Shown here: positions 40,611-50,268 of the stretch, piece by piece
How positions within the stretch are numbered: the stretch's first letter is position 1
How the letters are laid out: the number at the start of each line of letters is the position of its first letter
DNA from: Streptococcus oralis ATCC 35037
Lineage (GTDB): Bacteria > Bacillota > Bacilli > Lactobacillales > Streptococcaceae
Assembly (NCBI RefSeq): GCF_900637025.1
Contig: NZ_LR134336.1
Coordinates: 1,832,501-1,896,500, forward strand
DNA: 64,000 nt
Reading direction: 5' to 3'
Made by a program: the position numbers and the translations under genes
Notes under the pieces: generated by a model
Databases searched by the model: none
Seen by the model: only the letters and a program-made list of their open reading frames with translations
What the model was told of the DNA's origin: nothing

Positions 40611-41669
40611 CTAATCTGCTTGGTAAATGGCATCAATAGCCACTTTGGCTACTTCATAATTGCCTAGGTAATCCTCCGCTAGATAAACTAGTGGAATAGT
40701 GGTTAAGTATCGCTCTCTCATCTGGTCCAAATGCTGGGAAAAACTGTAGCGAATGTGGTCCTCTGCCATGGTCATATCTCTAAATCCGTCATTGACATAG
40801 GAGCCGACAGGTTGCACGAAGAGAATCAAATCCCATTTTTCCTTGGCCAAGATAGAGGCAAAGAGATTGTCAAAGGTTTCTCCTGATAAGTCCTCTTGGT
40901 CCTCAGTCTCCATGTAATAGTCATAGTAGCCCTTGGTTACCAAGGAGTTGGTATCGGCTATCACAAGGCCTCGATTGGCATTACTATCGATTAACTTGGA
41001 GGTCTGGTCATACTGCCCTAAAAGGAGATAATAATAATCCTTTGGAGTCAATTCATCGTCGCGGACATTGTTTTTGATCTGGTACTCACGCGCGTATTCC
41101 AGACTAACGGGTGCATCGTAATACCTTGCCAAATCCTTGGCCAGAGTGGTCTTCCCATTGCTAGCACTTCCCATGATCAACACTTTCTTGGTAAACTGAC
41201 GACGGAAGGGTTGAGCGATATATTTCCAATATTTGCTTGGATTTTCTCGAATCATAGTCGCTGAGATACCAAACTTTCTTTCTTGCAAGACGGTGCCAAA
41301 TCCACGTTTAGCTAGTTCTTGCTGGTAGTCTGCTTCTCCCACAAAGAAAATCAGTTCTTGCTGGTTTTCATCATAGGAAATCTCCGCTAACATCTGGTCC
41401 AACCACTCCTGCCAGCCCATAGGGTAACGGGGAAGGTTGGTCTCATCCAGCTTGCAGACAGAGGTCAATTCGTCATCACGAAAAGCCTCTCGGATATAGC
41501 GAAATCGTTTTTGAAGACTTAAACCTACCTGCTCCCCTCTGTCTCCCTCATAGCCTGAAACGACTACCCAGACCTGGTCACACTGACGCTTCGCTCGCTG
41601 GATCAGATCGATATGACCCTGATGAAGAGGGGCAAAGGTCCCAAATACCACTGCTGTTTTCTTTTTCAT
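40611..41669 (-). CDS. nadR: NadR: NMN adenylyltransferase / ribosylnicotinamide kinase
   Basis: Bifunctional NAD salvage enzyme, 352 residues. N-terminal nucleotidyltransferase with HxGH (FAPLHQGHIDL, residue ~15) and the later ISATMIRENP; C-terminal kinase with Walker A GSASNGKTTLAKDLA near residue 167 and LEYAREYQ. No N-terminal helix-turn-helix, unlike the enterobacterial regulator NadR, so it is enzymatic only. First gene of nadR-pnuC-nudix, with a strong promoter. Confidence 0.95.
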   Translation of the reverse strand: MKKKTAVVFGTFAPLHQGHIDLIQRAKRQCDQVWVVVSGYEGDRGEQVGLSLQKRFRYIREAFRDDELTSVCKLDETNLPRYPMGWQEWLDQMLAEISYDENQQELIFFVGEADYQQELAKRGFGTVLQERKFGISATMIRENPSKYWKYIAQPFRRQFTKKVLIMGSASNGKTTLAKDLARYYDAPVSLEYAREYQIKNNVRDDELTPKDYYYLLLGQYDQTSKLIDSNANRGLVIADTNSLVTKGYYDYYMETEDQEDLSGETFDNLFASILAKEKWDLILFVQPVGSYVNDGFRDMTMAEDHIRYSFSQHLDQMRERYLTTIPLVYLAEDYLGNYEVAKVAIDAIYQAD

Positions 41670-41719
41670 AAACGTTTTACCTTTTTATAATTTTTGATAT
41701 TTTTATTTTCTATGTTTTT

Positions 41720-41747
41720 ATTATATACTATATTTTTGTTTTGTCAA
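41720..41747 (-). promoter_or_regulatory. promoter of the NAD salvage operon
   Basis: TTGACA (41742-41747), 16-base spacer, TATAAT (41720-41725). The surrounding 100 bases are extremely AT-rich. A small dyad ATAGTATAT overlaps the -10 and might be an operator. Confidence 0.8.
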
Positions 41748-41779
41748 TAGTTTTTTATCATTTTTTATAAAAAAGTAGC

Positions 41780-41808
41780 AAAAAAAGAATCAGGACTGCT
41801 CCTGACTC
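41780..41808 (-). terminator. ctsR-clpC terminator
   Basis: GAATCAGGA (41787-41795) pairs with TCCTGACTC (41800-41808) with one wobble, loop CTGC. The minus strand continues in seven Ts. Confidence 0.88.
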
Positions 41809-41815
41809 TCCATTT

Positions 41816-44248
41816 TTAAGCAATATCAAATTTTAATTGACCTGCTTTGACACCAATCTTGAGAGTCTTGCCTGCCACTAATTCTCCCTTAAGAAGAAGT
41901 TCTGCCAACTTGTCCTCCACTTCTGTTTGCAGGGTTCTGCGAAGTGGGCGAGCTCCCATTTCTGGATTGTAACCGTGACTAGCTAGCAACTTCAGGGCCG
42001 AAGCTTGCAGTTTCAAGTCGATGCCTTTCTCTGCCAGGCTAGCAATCAATGGTTTAACCATAATCTTGACAATTTCCTGCATATGTTCGCTATCCAAGCT
42101 ATGGAAGACTACCTTTTCATCAATACGGTTGATAAACTCTGGTCGATAAGTTTTTTTCAGCTCTTCAAAGATGCGTTTTTCTATATTTTCCTGGTCAAAA
42201 CGAATGTCTTTCGCGCCAAAGCCGACCGTCTTGTCATCACGAAGGGCTGTTGCACCAAGGTTTGACGTCATGATGATAATGGTATTTGAAAAATCCACCT
42301 TGCGTCCCTTGCTATCTGTCAAGACACCGTCGTCCAGAACCTGCAAGAGGACATTAAAGATATCTGGGTGAGCCTTCTCTACCTCGTCAAAGAGGAGCAC
42401 AGAGTAAGGTTTGTTGCGAACTTTCTCGGTCAACTCCCCACCTTCCTCGTAGCCCACATAGCCAGGAGGTGCTCCATTGAGACGGCTAGCCGCAAATTTC
42501 TCCATATACTCACTCATATCAAAGCGGATAAGGGCTGATTCGTCATCAAAGAGGACTTCTGCCAGAGCCTTGGCCAATTCGGTCTTACCGACTCCTGTCG
42601 GCCCTAGGAACATAAAGGAACCAATCGGACGCTTGTGACTACGAATACCTGACTGGTTGCGGCGAATGGCACGGCTAATGCTTGAAACAGCTTGATCTTG
42701 GCCAATGACACGTTTGTGCAATTCCGCTTCCAAATTAAGGTATTTCTTGGCATCCGTTTGCGTCAGTTTTTGGACTGGGATACCTGACAAGCGACTCAAG
42801 GTAGTCAAAATTTCAGATTCTGTTACCAAGTCTTTATAGACAGGGACTTCCTGCTCTTTTGCGATTAGCTGAGCAGCTTGTTTCCACTTGCCATCCATCA
42901 AGGCCTTGTCAGCTGGAGTCAAGTCGGATTCGTCTGTTTTCACATGCTTGGATTTGTTTTGCACTGTTGCTGCTGCTTCATCTAAGAGGTCGATAGCAGA
43001 GTCTGGCAAGTGACGACTGGTCAAGTAACGATGCGCCATCTTAACAGCTGTTTCAACAGCTTCATCTGTGATTTGCACACGATGGTGTTTCTCATAGGTA
43101 GCCTTCAAACCTTGCAAAATGATCATGCTGTCAGCTAAACTTGGCTCTTCAATCGTCACTTTGGCAAACCGACGAGAAAGGGCAGCATCTTTTTCGATGT
43201 GTTTTTGGTATTCTTCCTGAGTGGTTGCACCAACCGTTCTCAAAGTTCCACGAGCCAAGGCTGGCTTCAAGATATTAGCCGCATCCAGAGTCGAGTCAAT
43301 ACCGCTACCAGAACCCATGATGGTGTGGAGTTCATCGATAAAGAGGATCACTTTGCCATCTTCCTCTATATCCTTGATGATATTGTTCATGCGCTCTTCA
43401 AAATCTCCACGGAAACGTGTCCCCGCAACAACATTCATCAAATCAAGCTCTAGAACACGCATCTTGGCCATTTCCGCAGGCACATCCCCACTAGCAATAC
43501 GCTGAGCAAGTCCAAGTGCTAGAGCTGTTTTCCCGACACCCGCATCTCCAACCAAGACCGGATTGTTCTTGGTCTTCCGACTCAAAATCTGAATCATACG
43601 TGAGATTTCCTTGTCTCGACCTATAACTGGCTCTAACTTGCCAGAGCGCGCTTGCTCCGTCAGGTCATGCGTGTAGTCCTCTAGACCACCACTTTGAGCT
43701 TGAGGCATGCCCATCATATTGGCCATGGAATTTTGCTTGTCAGTTACTGTGCGATGACGTTGACGCAAAGCCTTAAGATCTTCTCTTGTCCATCCTGCAC
43801 GCTCTTCTAGATTGCGACGAAGAGCAGCAATTCTGACCTGATCTTTCTGGTCTTCATAAGAAAAGCCTGCTCTCTCCAAGATGCGAGTCGCCAAGGCATT
43901 GCCATCATGCAAGATTGCATATAATACATGCTCTGTCCCTAGCACCTTTGCATGGACCACTGAGGCCACATACTCTGCTTCTGCAAAGAGAACCTCCAAA
44001 CGATGGGAAAAGGGTAATTCCGTAAAGGTTTCGTCTTGGCTATAGTCCGTTTCAGTCAGTTCCAACGCAACCTCTTCTAAACGATCCATTTCATAAGGAT
44101 AATCATTTAGAGTTGCACCTGCCACACTGTAACTGTGATTGGACATGGCAATCAACAAATGTCATGACTCTAGATAACGGGCTCCAAAATGGCTCGCAAC
44201 CATGTAGGCACTTTCGATACATTCATTCAATGCTTTTGAATAGTTCAT
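41816..44248 (-). pseudogene. clpC: Clp ATPase ClpC, in-frame TGA at codon 29
   Basis: Hsp100 unfoldase that feeds ClpP and takes part in heat tolerance. The natural start is ATG 44248 (MNYSKALNECIESAYM), right after the ctsR stop, but codon 29 is TGA (44162-44164) where relatives have Trp (ESWHLLIA). The frame continues intact for 780 codons: the rest of the Clp N-domain, AAA1 with Walker A GDAGVGKTAL, the middle domain, AAA2 with GPTGVGKTEL, and a normal C-terminus. One G-to-A change explains it. Either the strain lacks full ClpC, a shorter form starts at TTG 44158 or ATG 44146, or there is a sequencing error. Confidence 0.88.
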
Positions 44249-44249
44249 C

Positions 44250-44708
44250 TTACTTCTCTTTTCTATCTACCTCTTGTAATAGCTGTCGGAGCATATTGGC
44301 ACGGACAACTGAGGATTCTTCCCCTAGGACACGATCTGTTGCCACAGATGCCAGCAAGGTCATCTCCTGCTTGGTCATCAAGTCCTGCTCCACCAAAAGC
44401 TGGAGAATATCCTCATAGATCTCCTGACTAACTCGCTCACCAATCGAGTAAAGCAAATCGCGGAGCATCTCATGATGACTGGAAAATTCAATCCGCCCTA
44501 TGCGAATGTAGCCTCCGCCACCACGCTTGCTCTCAACCAAGTAACCTCTGCTTTCCGTAAAGCGGGTCTTGATGACATAGTTGATCTGGCTCGGTACAAC
44601 CTGGAAGGTATCTGCTAACTGGCTCCGTTGCAATTCCACAATACCAGACTGGTCTAAAATCGCCTTGATGTAGGCTTCGATATGATCTGATGTATTTTTA
44701 AATCTCAT
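44250..44708 (-). CDS. ctsR: CtsR, repressor of class III heat-shock genes
   Basis: 152 residues. N-terminal winged helix (LADTFQVVPSQINYVIKTRFT near residue 26) and the glycine-rich wing ESKRGGGGYIRIGRI near residue 58, which inserts in the DNA minor groove and senses heat. C-terminal dimerisation helices. It represses its own operon, clpP, clpE and groE in streptococci. mcsA and mcsB are absent, as usual for streptococci. Confidence 0.95.
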   Translation of the reverse strand: MRFKNTSDHIEAYIKAILDQSGIVELQRSQLADTFQVVPSQINYVIKTRFTESRGYLVESKRGGGGYIRIGRIEFSSHHEMLRDLLYSIGERVSQEIYEDILQLLVEQDLMTKQEMTLLASVATDRVLGEESSVVRANMLRQLLQEVDRKEK

Positions 44709-44732
44709 AGTAAATCAAACTCCTTCTTTGAA

Positions 44733-44756
44733 CCTTGACCATCTTTGACTATTATA
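44733..44756 (-). promoter_or_regulatory. CtsR operator and -10 box of ctsR-clpC
   Basis: Minus strand AGTCAAAGATGGTCAAGG (44733-44750) closely fits the tandem heptad RGTCAAA-NNN-RGTCAAA, sitting directly after -10 TATAAT (44751-44756). Autoregulation is expected. Confidence 0.82.
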
Positions 44757-44830
44757 CCGAAATTTTTGATTTTTTTAAAGGAAAAGGGAGCAAGTTGCGA
44801 AGATTATTATAAAATATCCAAAAACAAAAA

Positions 44831-44856
44831 GATGGGACCGTAAAACGGTCACCATC
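44831..44856 (-). terminator. terminator of the repeat adhesin gene
   Basis: GATGGGACCGT (44831-44841) pairs with ACGGTCACCATC (44845-44856), one bulged base. Minus strand continues TTTTTG. Confidence 0.85.
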
Positions 44857-44880
44857 ATTTTGCTTTATTCAAAGTTAAGA

Positions 44881-47800
44881 TTAGTCAACTTTTTTAGCAC
44901 GGTATACAAGTCCTGCCAAAGCTGCAAGAACTAGACCAAGAATAGTAGAGAATGCTGTAAAGTCTGCTCCACCAGTGTTTGGCAAATCTTTCTTAGGTTG
45001 TTCACCCTTAGGACCTTCCTTAGGTTCTTCTTTTTTCGGTTCAGTATACGTGTTAGTGAAGGTTGGGTTGTTACCTGTAACTGTTGTTACAAGTTGGCCT
45101 GTACCGTTGTCAACCACTTCAACTGTCACTTCATGTTTAGCAGTATCGTATGTCACATTTTCTTCCTTACTATCTACTTCAGTAATAGTGTAAGTGTGCT
45201 TACCTGCTTCGTTGTACTTAATAGCTTTGAAAGTAACAGTACCGTCTGCAGCGTTTGTAGCTGTCTCAACGACTTTATCACCTTCTTTAAGTTCAAACTT
45301 AAATTGACCTTCTACAAGCTTTTTATCACCTTTCAAGACTTTCTTAGCTGTGAAAGTTACTTGTGTTGAAGATGCAACATAAGTGTTGGTGAAGGTTGGG
45401 TTGTTGTCAGTTACAGTCGCAACAAGTTTGCCTGCACCGTTATCTGTAACGTTTACTGTTACATTGTGAGTAGATTTATCGTATGTCACACCTGCTTCGC
45501 TACCTGCTTTTTCTGAGATAGTGTAAGTGTGGCTACCTGCTTCTTTGTACTCAATACCTGCGAAAGCAACTGTACCGTCTGCAGCGTTTGTAGCTGTTCC
45601 GATTACTTTGTCACCTTCTTTAAGTTCAAACTCATATTTACCGGCTTCAAGAGCTTTACCAGTCAAGACTTTAGTAGCCGTGATGTTTACAGTTGTTGAA
45701 GCTGCTTTATAAGTGTTGGTGAAGGTTGGGTTGTTACCTGTAACAGCTGCCTCAAGTTGGCCTGTACCATTATCTGTAACTGCTACCTTAACTTCGTGTT
45801 TAGCAGTATCGTATGTCACACCTGCTTCGCTACCTGCTTTTTCAGTGATAGTGTAAGTGTGGTTACCTGCTGCTGCGTATTCGATAGCTTCGAAAGTCAC
45901 AGTTCCGTCTGCGGCGTTTTTAGCTGTCGCAACGACTTTGTCACCTTCTTTAAGTTCAAACTCGTATTTATCAGCTTCTAGAGCTTTACCAGTCAAGACT
46001 TTAGTAGCCGTGATAGTAGCTTTTGCTGAAGCTGCTTTATAAGTGTTGGTGAAGGTTGGGTTGTTACCTGTAACAGTAGCAACAAGTTGGCCTTGCCCGT
46101 TATCTGTAACGTTTACTGTCACTTCATGTTTAGCAGTGTCGTATGTCACACCTGCTTCGCTACCTGCTTTTTCAGTGATAGTGTATGTGTGGTTGCCTGC
46201 TGCTGCGTACTTGATATCTTCGAAAGTAACAGTACCGTCGGCAGCGTTTTTAGCTGTCGCAACGACTTCGTCACCTTCTTTAAGTTCGAATTCGTATTTA
46301 CCAGCTTCAAGGGCCTTACCATCCAAGACTTTAGTAGCTGTGATAGTAGCTTTTGCTGAAGCTGCTTTATAAGTGTTGGTGAAAGTTGGGTTGTTACCTG
46401 TAACAGCCGCCTCAAGTTGACCTTGACCGTTATCTGTAACGTTTACTGTCACTTCGTGTGTAGCAGTGTCGTATGTCACACCACCTTCGCTACCTGCTTT
46501 TTCAGTGATAGTGTAAGTGTGGTCACCTGCTACTGCGTATTCAATAGCTTCGAAAGTTACAGTACCGTCGGCAGCGTTTTTAGCTGTCGCAACGACTTTG
46601 TCACCTTCTTTAAGTTCAAACTCGTATTTATCAGCTTCAAGAGCTTTACCATTCAAGGCTTTCTTAGCTGTGATAGTAGCTTTTGCTGAAGCTGCTTTAT
46701 AAGTGTTGGTGAAGGTTGGATTGTTACCTGTAACAGCCGCAACAAGTTGGCCTTGACCGTTATCTGTAACTGCTACCTTAACTTCGTGTTTAGCAGTGTC
46801 GTATGTCACACCTCCTTCACTACCTGCTTTTTCAGAGATAGTGTAAGTGTGGTTTTCTACTGCTGCGTACTCAATGTCTTTGAAAGTCACAGTACCGTCG
46901 GCAGCGTTTGTAGCTGTGTCAACGACTTTGTCACCTTCTTTAAGTTCGAATTCATATTTACCAGCTTCAAGGGCCTTACCATTCAAGACTTTCTTAGCTG
47001 TGATAGTAGCTTTTGCTGAAGCTGCTTTATAAGTGTTGGTGAAAGTTGGGTTGTTACCTGTAACAGCCGCAACAAGTTGACCTTGACCGTTATCTGTAAC
47101 GTTTACTGTCACTTCATGTGTAGCAGTGTCGTATGTCACACCTCCTTCGCTACCTGCTTTTTCAGAGATAGTGTAAGTGTGGTCGCCTGCTTCTTTGTAT
47201 TCGATTTCCTTGAAAGTAACAGTTCCGTCTGCAGCGTTTTTAGCTGTTGCAACGACTTTGTCACCTTCTTTAAGTTCGAATTCGTATTTATCAGCTTCAA
47301 GAGCTTTACCATCCAAGACTTTCTTAGCTGTGATAGTAGCTTTTGCTGGAGCTGCTTTATAAGTGTTGGTGAAGGTTGGGTTGTTATCTGTAACTGTTGC
47401 TACAAGTTGTCCTTGACCATTATCTTTAACATCAACAGTTACTGTGTGAGAAGTTTTATCATAGGTCACACCTGCTTCACTACCTGCTTTTTCAGTAATT
47501 GTGTAAGTGTGAGGGCCTGCAGCATCATAGCTGATTGCTGGGAAAGTAACAGTACCGTCTGCAGCATTCTTAGCTGTTGCGACTACTTTGTCACCTTCTT
47601 TAAGTTCAAACTCATATTTGTCTGCTTCAAGCGCTTTACCGTTCAAGACTTTAGTAGCTGTGATAGTTTCTTTAGCTGGTTTAGCTTTATAAACGTTTGT
47701 GAAAGTAAGGTTGTCAGCACCTGTTGCAGTTGCAACGAGTTGACCTTGACCGTTATCTTTAACGACTACTGTCACTTCATAAGCATTTGGATCGTATTCA

Positions 47801-49338
47801 ACTCCGGCTACATCACCTGCTTTTTCAGTGATAGTGAATGTACGAGTTTCTTCTTTTGTGAACGTAAGTTCTGGGAATTGAATCTTACCTTTTGCATCGT
47901 TTGAAACAGTGTGGAGAACTGTTCCGTTTTCTTTCAACTCAAATTCAAATTGGCCAGCTTCAATAGCTTTACCGTTCAAGACTTTCTTAGCTTCAAGTTG
48001 AAGTTTTGCTTCTTTAGCAGCGTATGTGTTTGTAAATTCTTTCTTAGAATCTTCAAATTTGACGCTCGCTAATTTTTCACCCAAAACATCTTCTACTGTT
48101 ACAGTCGCTTTAAGGACGTTCGCATCATAAGTGTATCCAGGTTTGTTATCATTAACTTCTTTAATGGTATATTTAAAAGTTCCTGCTTCTTTGTATTTGA
48201 TTGCCTCGAACTTCACTTTACCATTCTCATCATTTTTGACAGTTTGTAAAATATTACCTTTGTCATCTAGAAGTTGGAAACTAAATGCATCTTTTTCAAG
48301 AGTTTTACCTTCAAGTTTCTTAGTTACTTCTAAAGCTACCTCATCCGATTTGGCGCCTCCACCAATACCGTCTGTTGTGGTAATTGGTGCAAAACCTTCA
48401 AAATCAATCGGTTGAGCTTCCTCGTTTGTAGTTACCGACACGTTATTTAGTACACGTTTAGTAACTTGGTCAACTGGTTTAGTCAAACGAGTACGGTATA
48501 GGATGAACAAACCTTTATGATCAAGAGTTCCATCACCGTTAGGTGTAATTGAGAAATGGTTCTTATCTGTTACTTGGACATGAGCACTATCCAATTTTGT
48601 TCTTCCGTAACCATTTTCCCAGTCTGGGAAGTAGTAACCAGTGATTTCACTTGCAAGAACTTGCCCATCTGGAATAGTATCTTGGATATTAACACCAGTG
48701 TAAGATTTTGCATAGCGGTTAACACGGATACGCCAGTTTACATAGTTAGGATCGTCTGAGTCTTGAACTCCCCATTTAGTAAATCCAGTTGGGTCAACGT
48801 CTGGAACGATACGAGTCAAATGGTAAACTCCTGCACCAGGAATGTTAATTTCATATTCCTTGTTCTTTTCAACATGGTCTGCCCATACCACAGTAAATGA
48901 TGCAACAATTTGTTTGTTCTCATTAAACTTCTTAAAGTACTCTTCGTTTGTTACTGTAATCTTAGCAGTATTCGTTGCCTTCTCTGTTGTCAGCGATGCA
49001 ATCGTTTCACCGTTCGGAGCTTTCAAATCTGTAGTAGAATCTACTTCGATTTTGAACTCATTTGGAACGTGATAAACCATGAAATCACCGTTATTCAGAG
49101 TTACATTGTCTGGGAATGCGTAAGTTGTTTTAAGATAGAACTTACCTTCACCATATTTGGCATGATCGACTAAACGGTTCGTATTAATCGTTGGCTCAGT
49201 AGTCAAAGTGTACTCTGATTCAGTTTTTTCGGCAGCACTAACAACGCCATTAAGTCTTAGTGCAGGCAAAAAGACCGACACAACCAGTAGCAAGGCCATC
49301 AAGCCATGAAAGAGTTTGCTAGTTCTCTTTTTCACCAC
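44881..49338 (-). CDS. LPNTG surface adhesin with ten pilin-type isopeptide domains
   Basis: A 1485-residue wall protein. Signal peptide (residues 1-36, ending VVSAAE), then a ~290-residue N-terminal adhesive region of Ig-like folds (residues 40-325, for example DGDFMVYHVPNEFKI-type strands, ITGYYFPDWENGYG). Next come ten tandem domains of about 110 residues, each starting like TITAKKVLNGKALEA and ending PTFTNTY. These match the streptococcal pilin isopeptide linkage (Spy0128/FctA-like) domain, where Lys of the first strand bonds to the late Asn. Proline/Lys spacer, LPNTG, hydrophobic helix, KKVD tail. GTG start with AAGGAGG. Likely a rigid fibril that projects the adhesive tip; ligand unknown. 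Confidence 0.9.
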   Translation of the reverse strand: MVKKRTSKLFHGLMALLLVVSVFLPALRLNGVVSAAEKTESEYTLTTEPTINTNRLVDHAKYGEGKFYLKTTYAFPDNVTLNNGDFMVYHVPNEFKIEVDSTTDLKAPNGETIASLTTEKATNTAKITVTNEEYFKKFNENKQIVASFTVVWADHVEKNKEYEINIPGAGVYHLTRIVPDVDPTGFTKWGVQDSDDPNYVNWRIRVNRYAKSYTGVNIQDTIPDGQVLASEITGYYFPDWENGYGRTKLDSAHVQVTDKNHFSITPNGDGTLDHKGLFILYRTRLTKPVDQVTKRVLNNVSVTTNEEAQPIDFEGFAPITTTDGIGGGAKSDEVALEVTKKLEGKTLEKDAFSFQLLDDKGNILQTVKNDENGKVKFEAIKYKEAGTFKYTIKEVNDNKPGYTYDANVLKATVTVEDVLGEKLASVKFEDSKKEFTNTYAAKEAKLQLEAKKVLNGKAIEAGQFEFELKENGTVLHTVSNDAKGKIQFPELTFTKEETRTFTITEKAGDVAGVEYDPNAYEVTVVVKDNGQGQLVATATGADNLTFTNVYKAKPAKETITATKVLNGKALEADKYEFELKEGDKVVATAKNAADGTVTFPAISYDAAGPHTYTITEKAGSEAGVTYDKTSHTVTVDVKDNGQGQLVATVTDNNPTFTNTYKAAPAKATITAKKVLDGKALEADKYEFELKEGDKVVATAKNAADGTVTFKEIEYKEAGDHTYTISEKAGSEGGVTYDTATHEVTVNVTDNGQGQLVAAVTGNNPTFTNTYKAASAKATITAKKVLNGKALEAGKYEFELKEGDKVVDTATNAADGTVTFKDIEYAAVENHTYTISEKAGSEGGVTYDTAKHEVKVAVTDNGQGQLVAAVTGNNPTFTNTYKAASAKATITAKKALNGKALEADKYEFELKEGDKVVATAKNAADGTVTFEAIEYAVAGDHTYTITEKAGSEGGVTYDTATHEVTVNVTDNGQGQLEAAVTGNNPTFTNTYKAASAKATITATKVLDGKALEAGKYEFELKEGDEVVATAKNAADGTVTFEDIKYAAAGNHTYTITEKAGSEAGVTYDTAKHEVTVNVTDNGQGQLVATVTGNNPTFTNTYKAASAKATITATKVLTGKALEADKYEFELKEGDKVVATAKNAADGTVTFEAIEYAAAGNHTYTITEKAGSEAGVTYDTAKHEVKVAVTDNGTGQLEAAVTGNNPTFTNTYKAASTTVNITATKVLTGKALEAGKYEFELKEGDKVIGTATNAADGTVAFAGIEYKEAGSHTYTISEKAGSEAGVTYDKSTHNVTVNVTDNGAGKLVATVTDNNPTFTNTYVASSTQVTFTAKKVLKGDKKLVEGQFKFELKEGDKVVETATNAADGTVTFKAIKYNEAGKHTYTITEVDSKEENVTYDTAKHEVTVEVVDNGTGQLVTTVTGNNPTFTNTYTEPKKEEPKEGPKGEQPKKDLPNTGGADFTAFSTILGLVLAALAGLVYRAKKVD
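45381..48010 (-). repeat. tandem 330-bp repeats inside the adhesin gene
   Basis: The marker AAGTGTTGGT recurs at 45381, 45711, 46041, 46371, 46701, 47031 and 47361, always 330 bp apart. Outer copies are diverged in sequence but keep the length of about 110 codons. Units 5 to 8 are closest to each other. Confidence 0.95.
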
Positions 49339-49373
49339 ATTATCCTCCTTATTATCTATAATGGTTCAATTAT

Positions 49374-49401
49374 ATTATACAGGTCTATAACAGAATGTCA
49401 A
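49374..49401 (-). promoter_or_regulatory. promoter of the repeat adhesin gene
   Basis: TTGACA (49396-49401), 16-base spacer, TATAAT (49374-49379), both consensus. Confidence 0.85.
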
Positions 49402-49484
49402 CTATAATGTGCTAATTTTTATATTAACTTATCAGATAGATGGATAAGTCAGCCAATCCCACGTCCGCATAAGCTTTGAAACAA

Positions 49485-49517
49485 TTAAATCCAAGCAGGG
49501 TTCTTGCTTGGATTTAA
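49485..49517 (-). terminator. thiamine-precursor operon terminator
   Basis: TTAAATCCAAGCA (49485-49497) and TGCTTGGATTTAA (49505-49517) pair perfectly over 13 bp. The T-tract is poor. Confidence 0.75.
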
Positions 49518-49539
49518 TATATAATATTGTTCTAAGGAT

Positions 49540-50268
49540 CTAAGTATTTAATCCCAATTCCGCTAAGATTTGACGTTTATAGGCAATTTTTTGGACTTCC
49601 TTGTCTTCGCTCTGGGACCAATCTAGTTTGACTTCAGAAACAATCTGCCCAGGCCGATTTTTTAGGATATAGATGCGGTCACTGAGATTGAGGGCTTCCT
49701 CGATACTGTGGGTGATAATCAAGGTCGTCAGCTGCAACTGTTTGTGAATCTCCAGGTACCAAGCGTGGAGTTCCATCTTTGTCATCTCATCTAAGGCACT
49801 AAAGGCCTCATCCAAGAGAAAGAGCTTGTGCCCGAAAAGGTAGGTCCGAAGCAAGGCTACACGCTGGCGCATCCCTCCGCTGAGTTCGTGAGGATACTTA
49901 TCCCGTACAGCTGTCAACTGGAAGGTCGCAAGGATGTCATCCGCTCGGGCAATGGCCTCTGCCTTATCCACCTTTTGAATCAAGAGGGGTAGGATGATAT
50001 TGCCAAGTACCGTCTTGTGCTCCAAGAGTAGATCCTTTTGCAACATATAACTCACGCGCCCCTTGGGATTTTCTTCACCGTCCAAGACAATTCGCCCCGA
50101 CTGGACTTCTAAAATCCCAGCGATTAGGTTAAAGAGGGTGGTCTTTCCAACACCACTTGGACCTAGGATAGAAACCACTTCACCCGAAGTCACCTGCAGG
50201 TTGATGTCCTCTAAAATCTTTTCATCGCCATAGGCATAGCCTACGTGTTCTAGTCTAATTTCTGTCAT
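49540..50268 (-). CDS. ABC transporter ATPase for thiamine precursor (ThiZ-like)
   Basis: 242-residue ATPase. Walker A GPSGVGKTTLFN near residue 36, Q-loop MLQKDLLL, signature LSGGMRQR, Walker B LFLLDEAFSALD, H-loop ITHSIEE. This is the nitrate/taurine-type subfamily that pairs with THI5-like binding proteins. Shares one base with the binding protein gene. Riboswitch control of the operon points to thiamine or its pyrimidine moiety (HMP or formyl-aminopyrimidine). Confidence 0.9.
   Translation of the reverse strand: MTEIRLEHVGYAYGDEKILEDINLQVTSGEVVSILGPSGVGKTTLFNLIAGILEVQSGRIVLDGEENPKGRVSYMLQKDLLLEHKTVLGNIILPLLIQKVDKAEAIARADDILATFQLTAVRDKYPHELSGGMRQRVALLRTYLFGHKLFLLDEAFSALDEMTKMELHAWYLEIHKQLQLTTLIITHSIEEALNLSDRIYILKNRPGQIVSEVKLDWSQSEDKEVQKIAYKRQILAELGLNT

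Noticed and set aside
45527..47904. A ladder of plus-strand ORFs opposite the adhesin gene
   Set aside because: They follow the 330-bp repeat and the codon bias of the true minus-strand gene, with Cys/Phe-rich odd composition and no ribosome sites.
49402..49480. Possible small gene or RNA between the adhesin promoter and the thi terminator
   Set aside because: No promoter pair, hairpin or ORF with a ribosome site could be supported.
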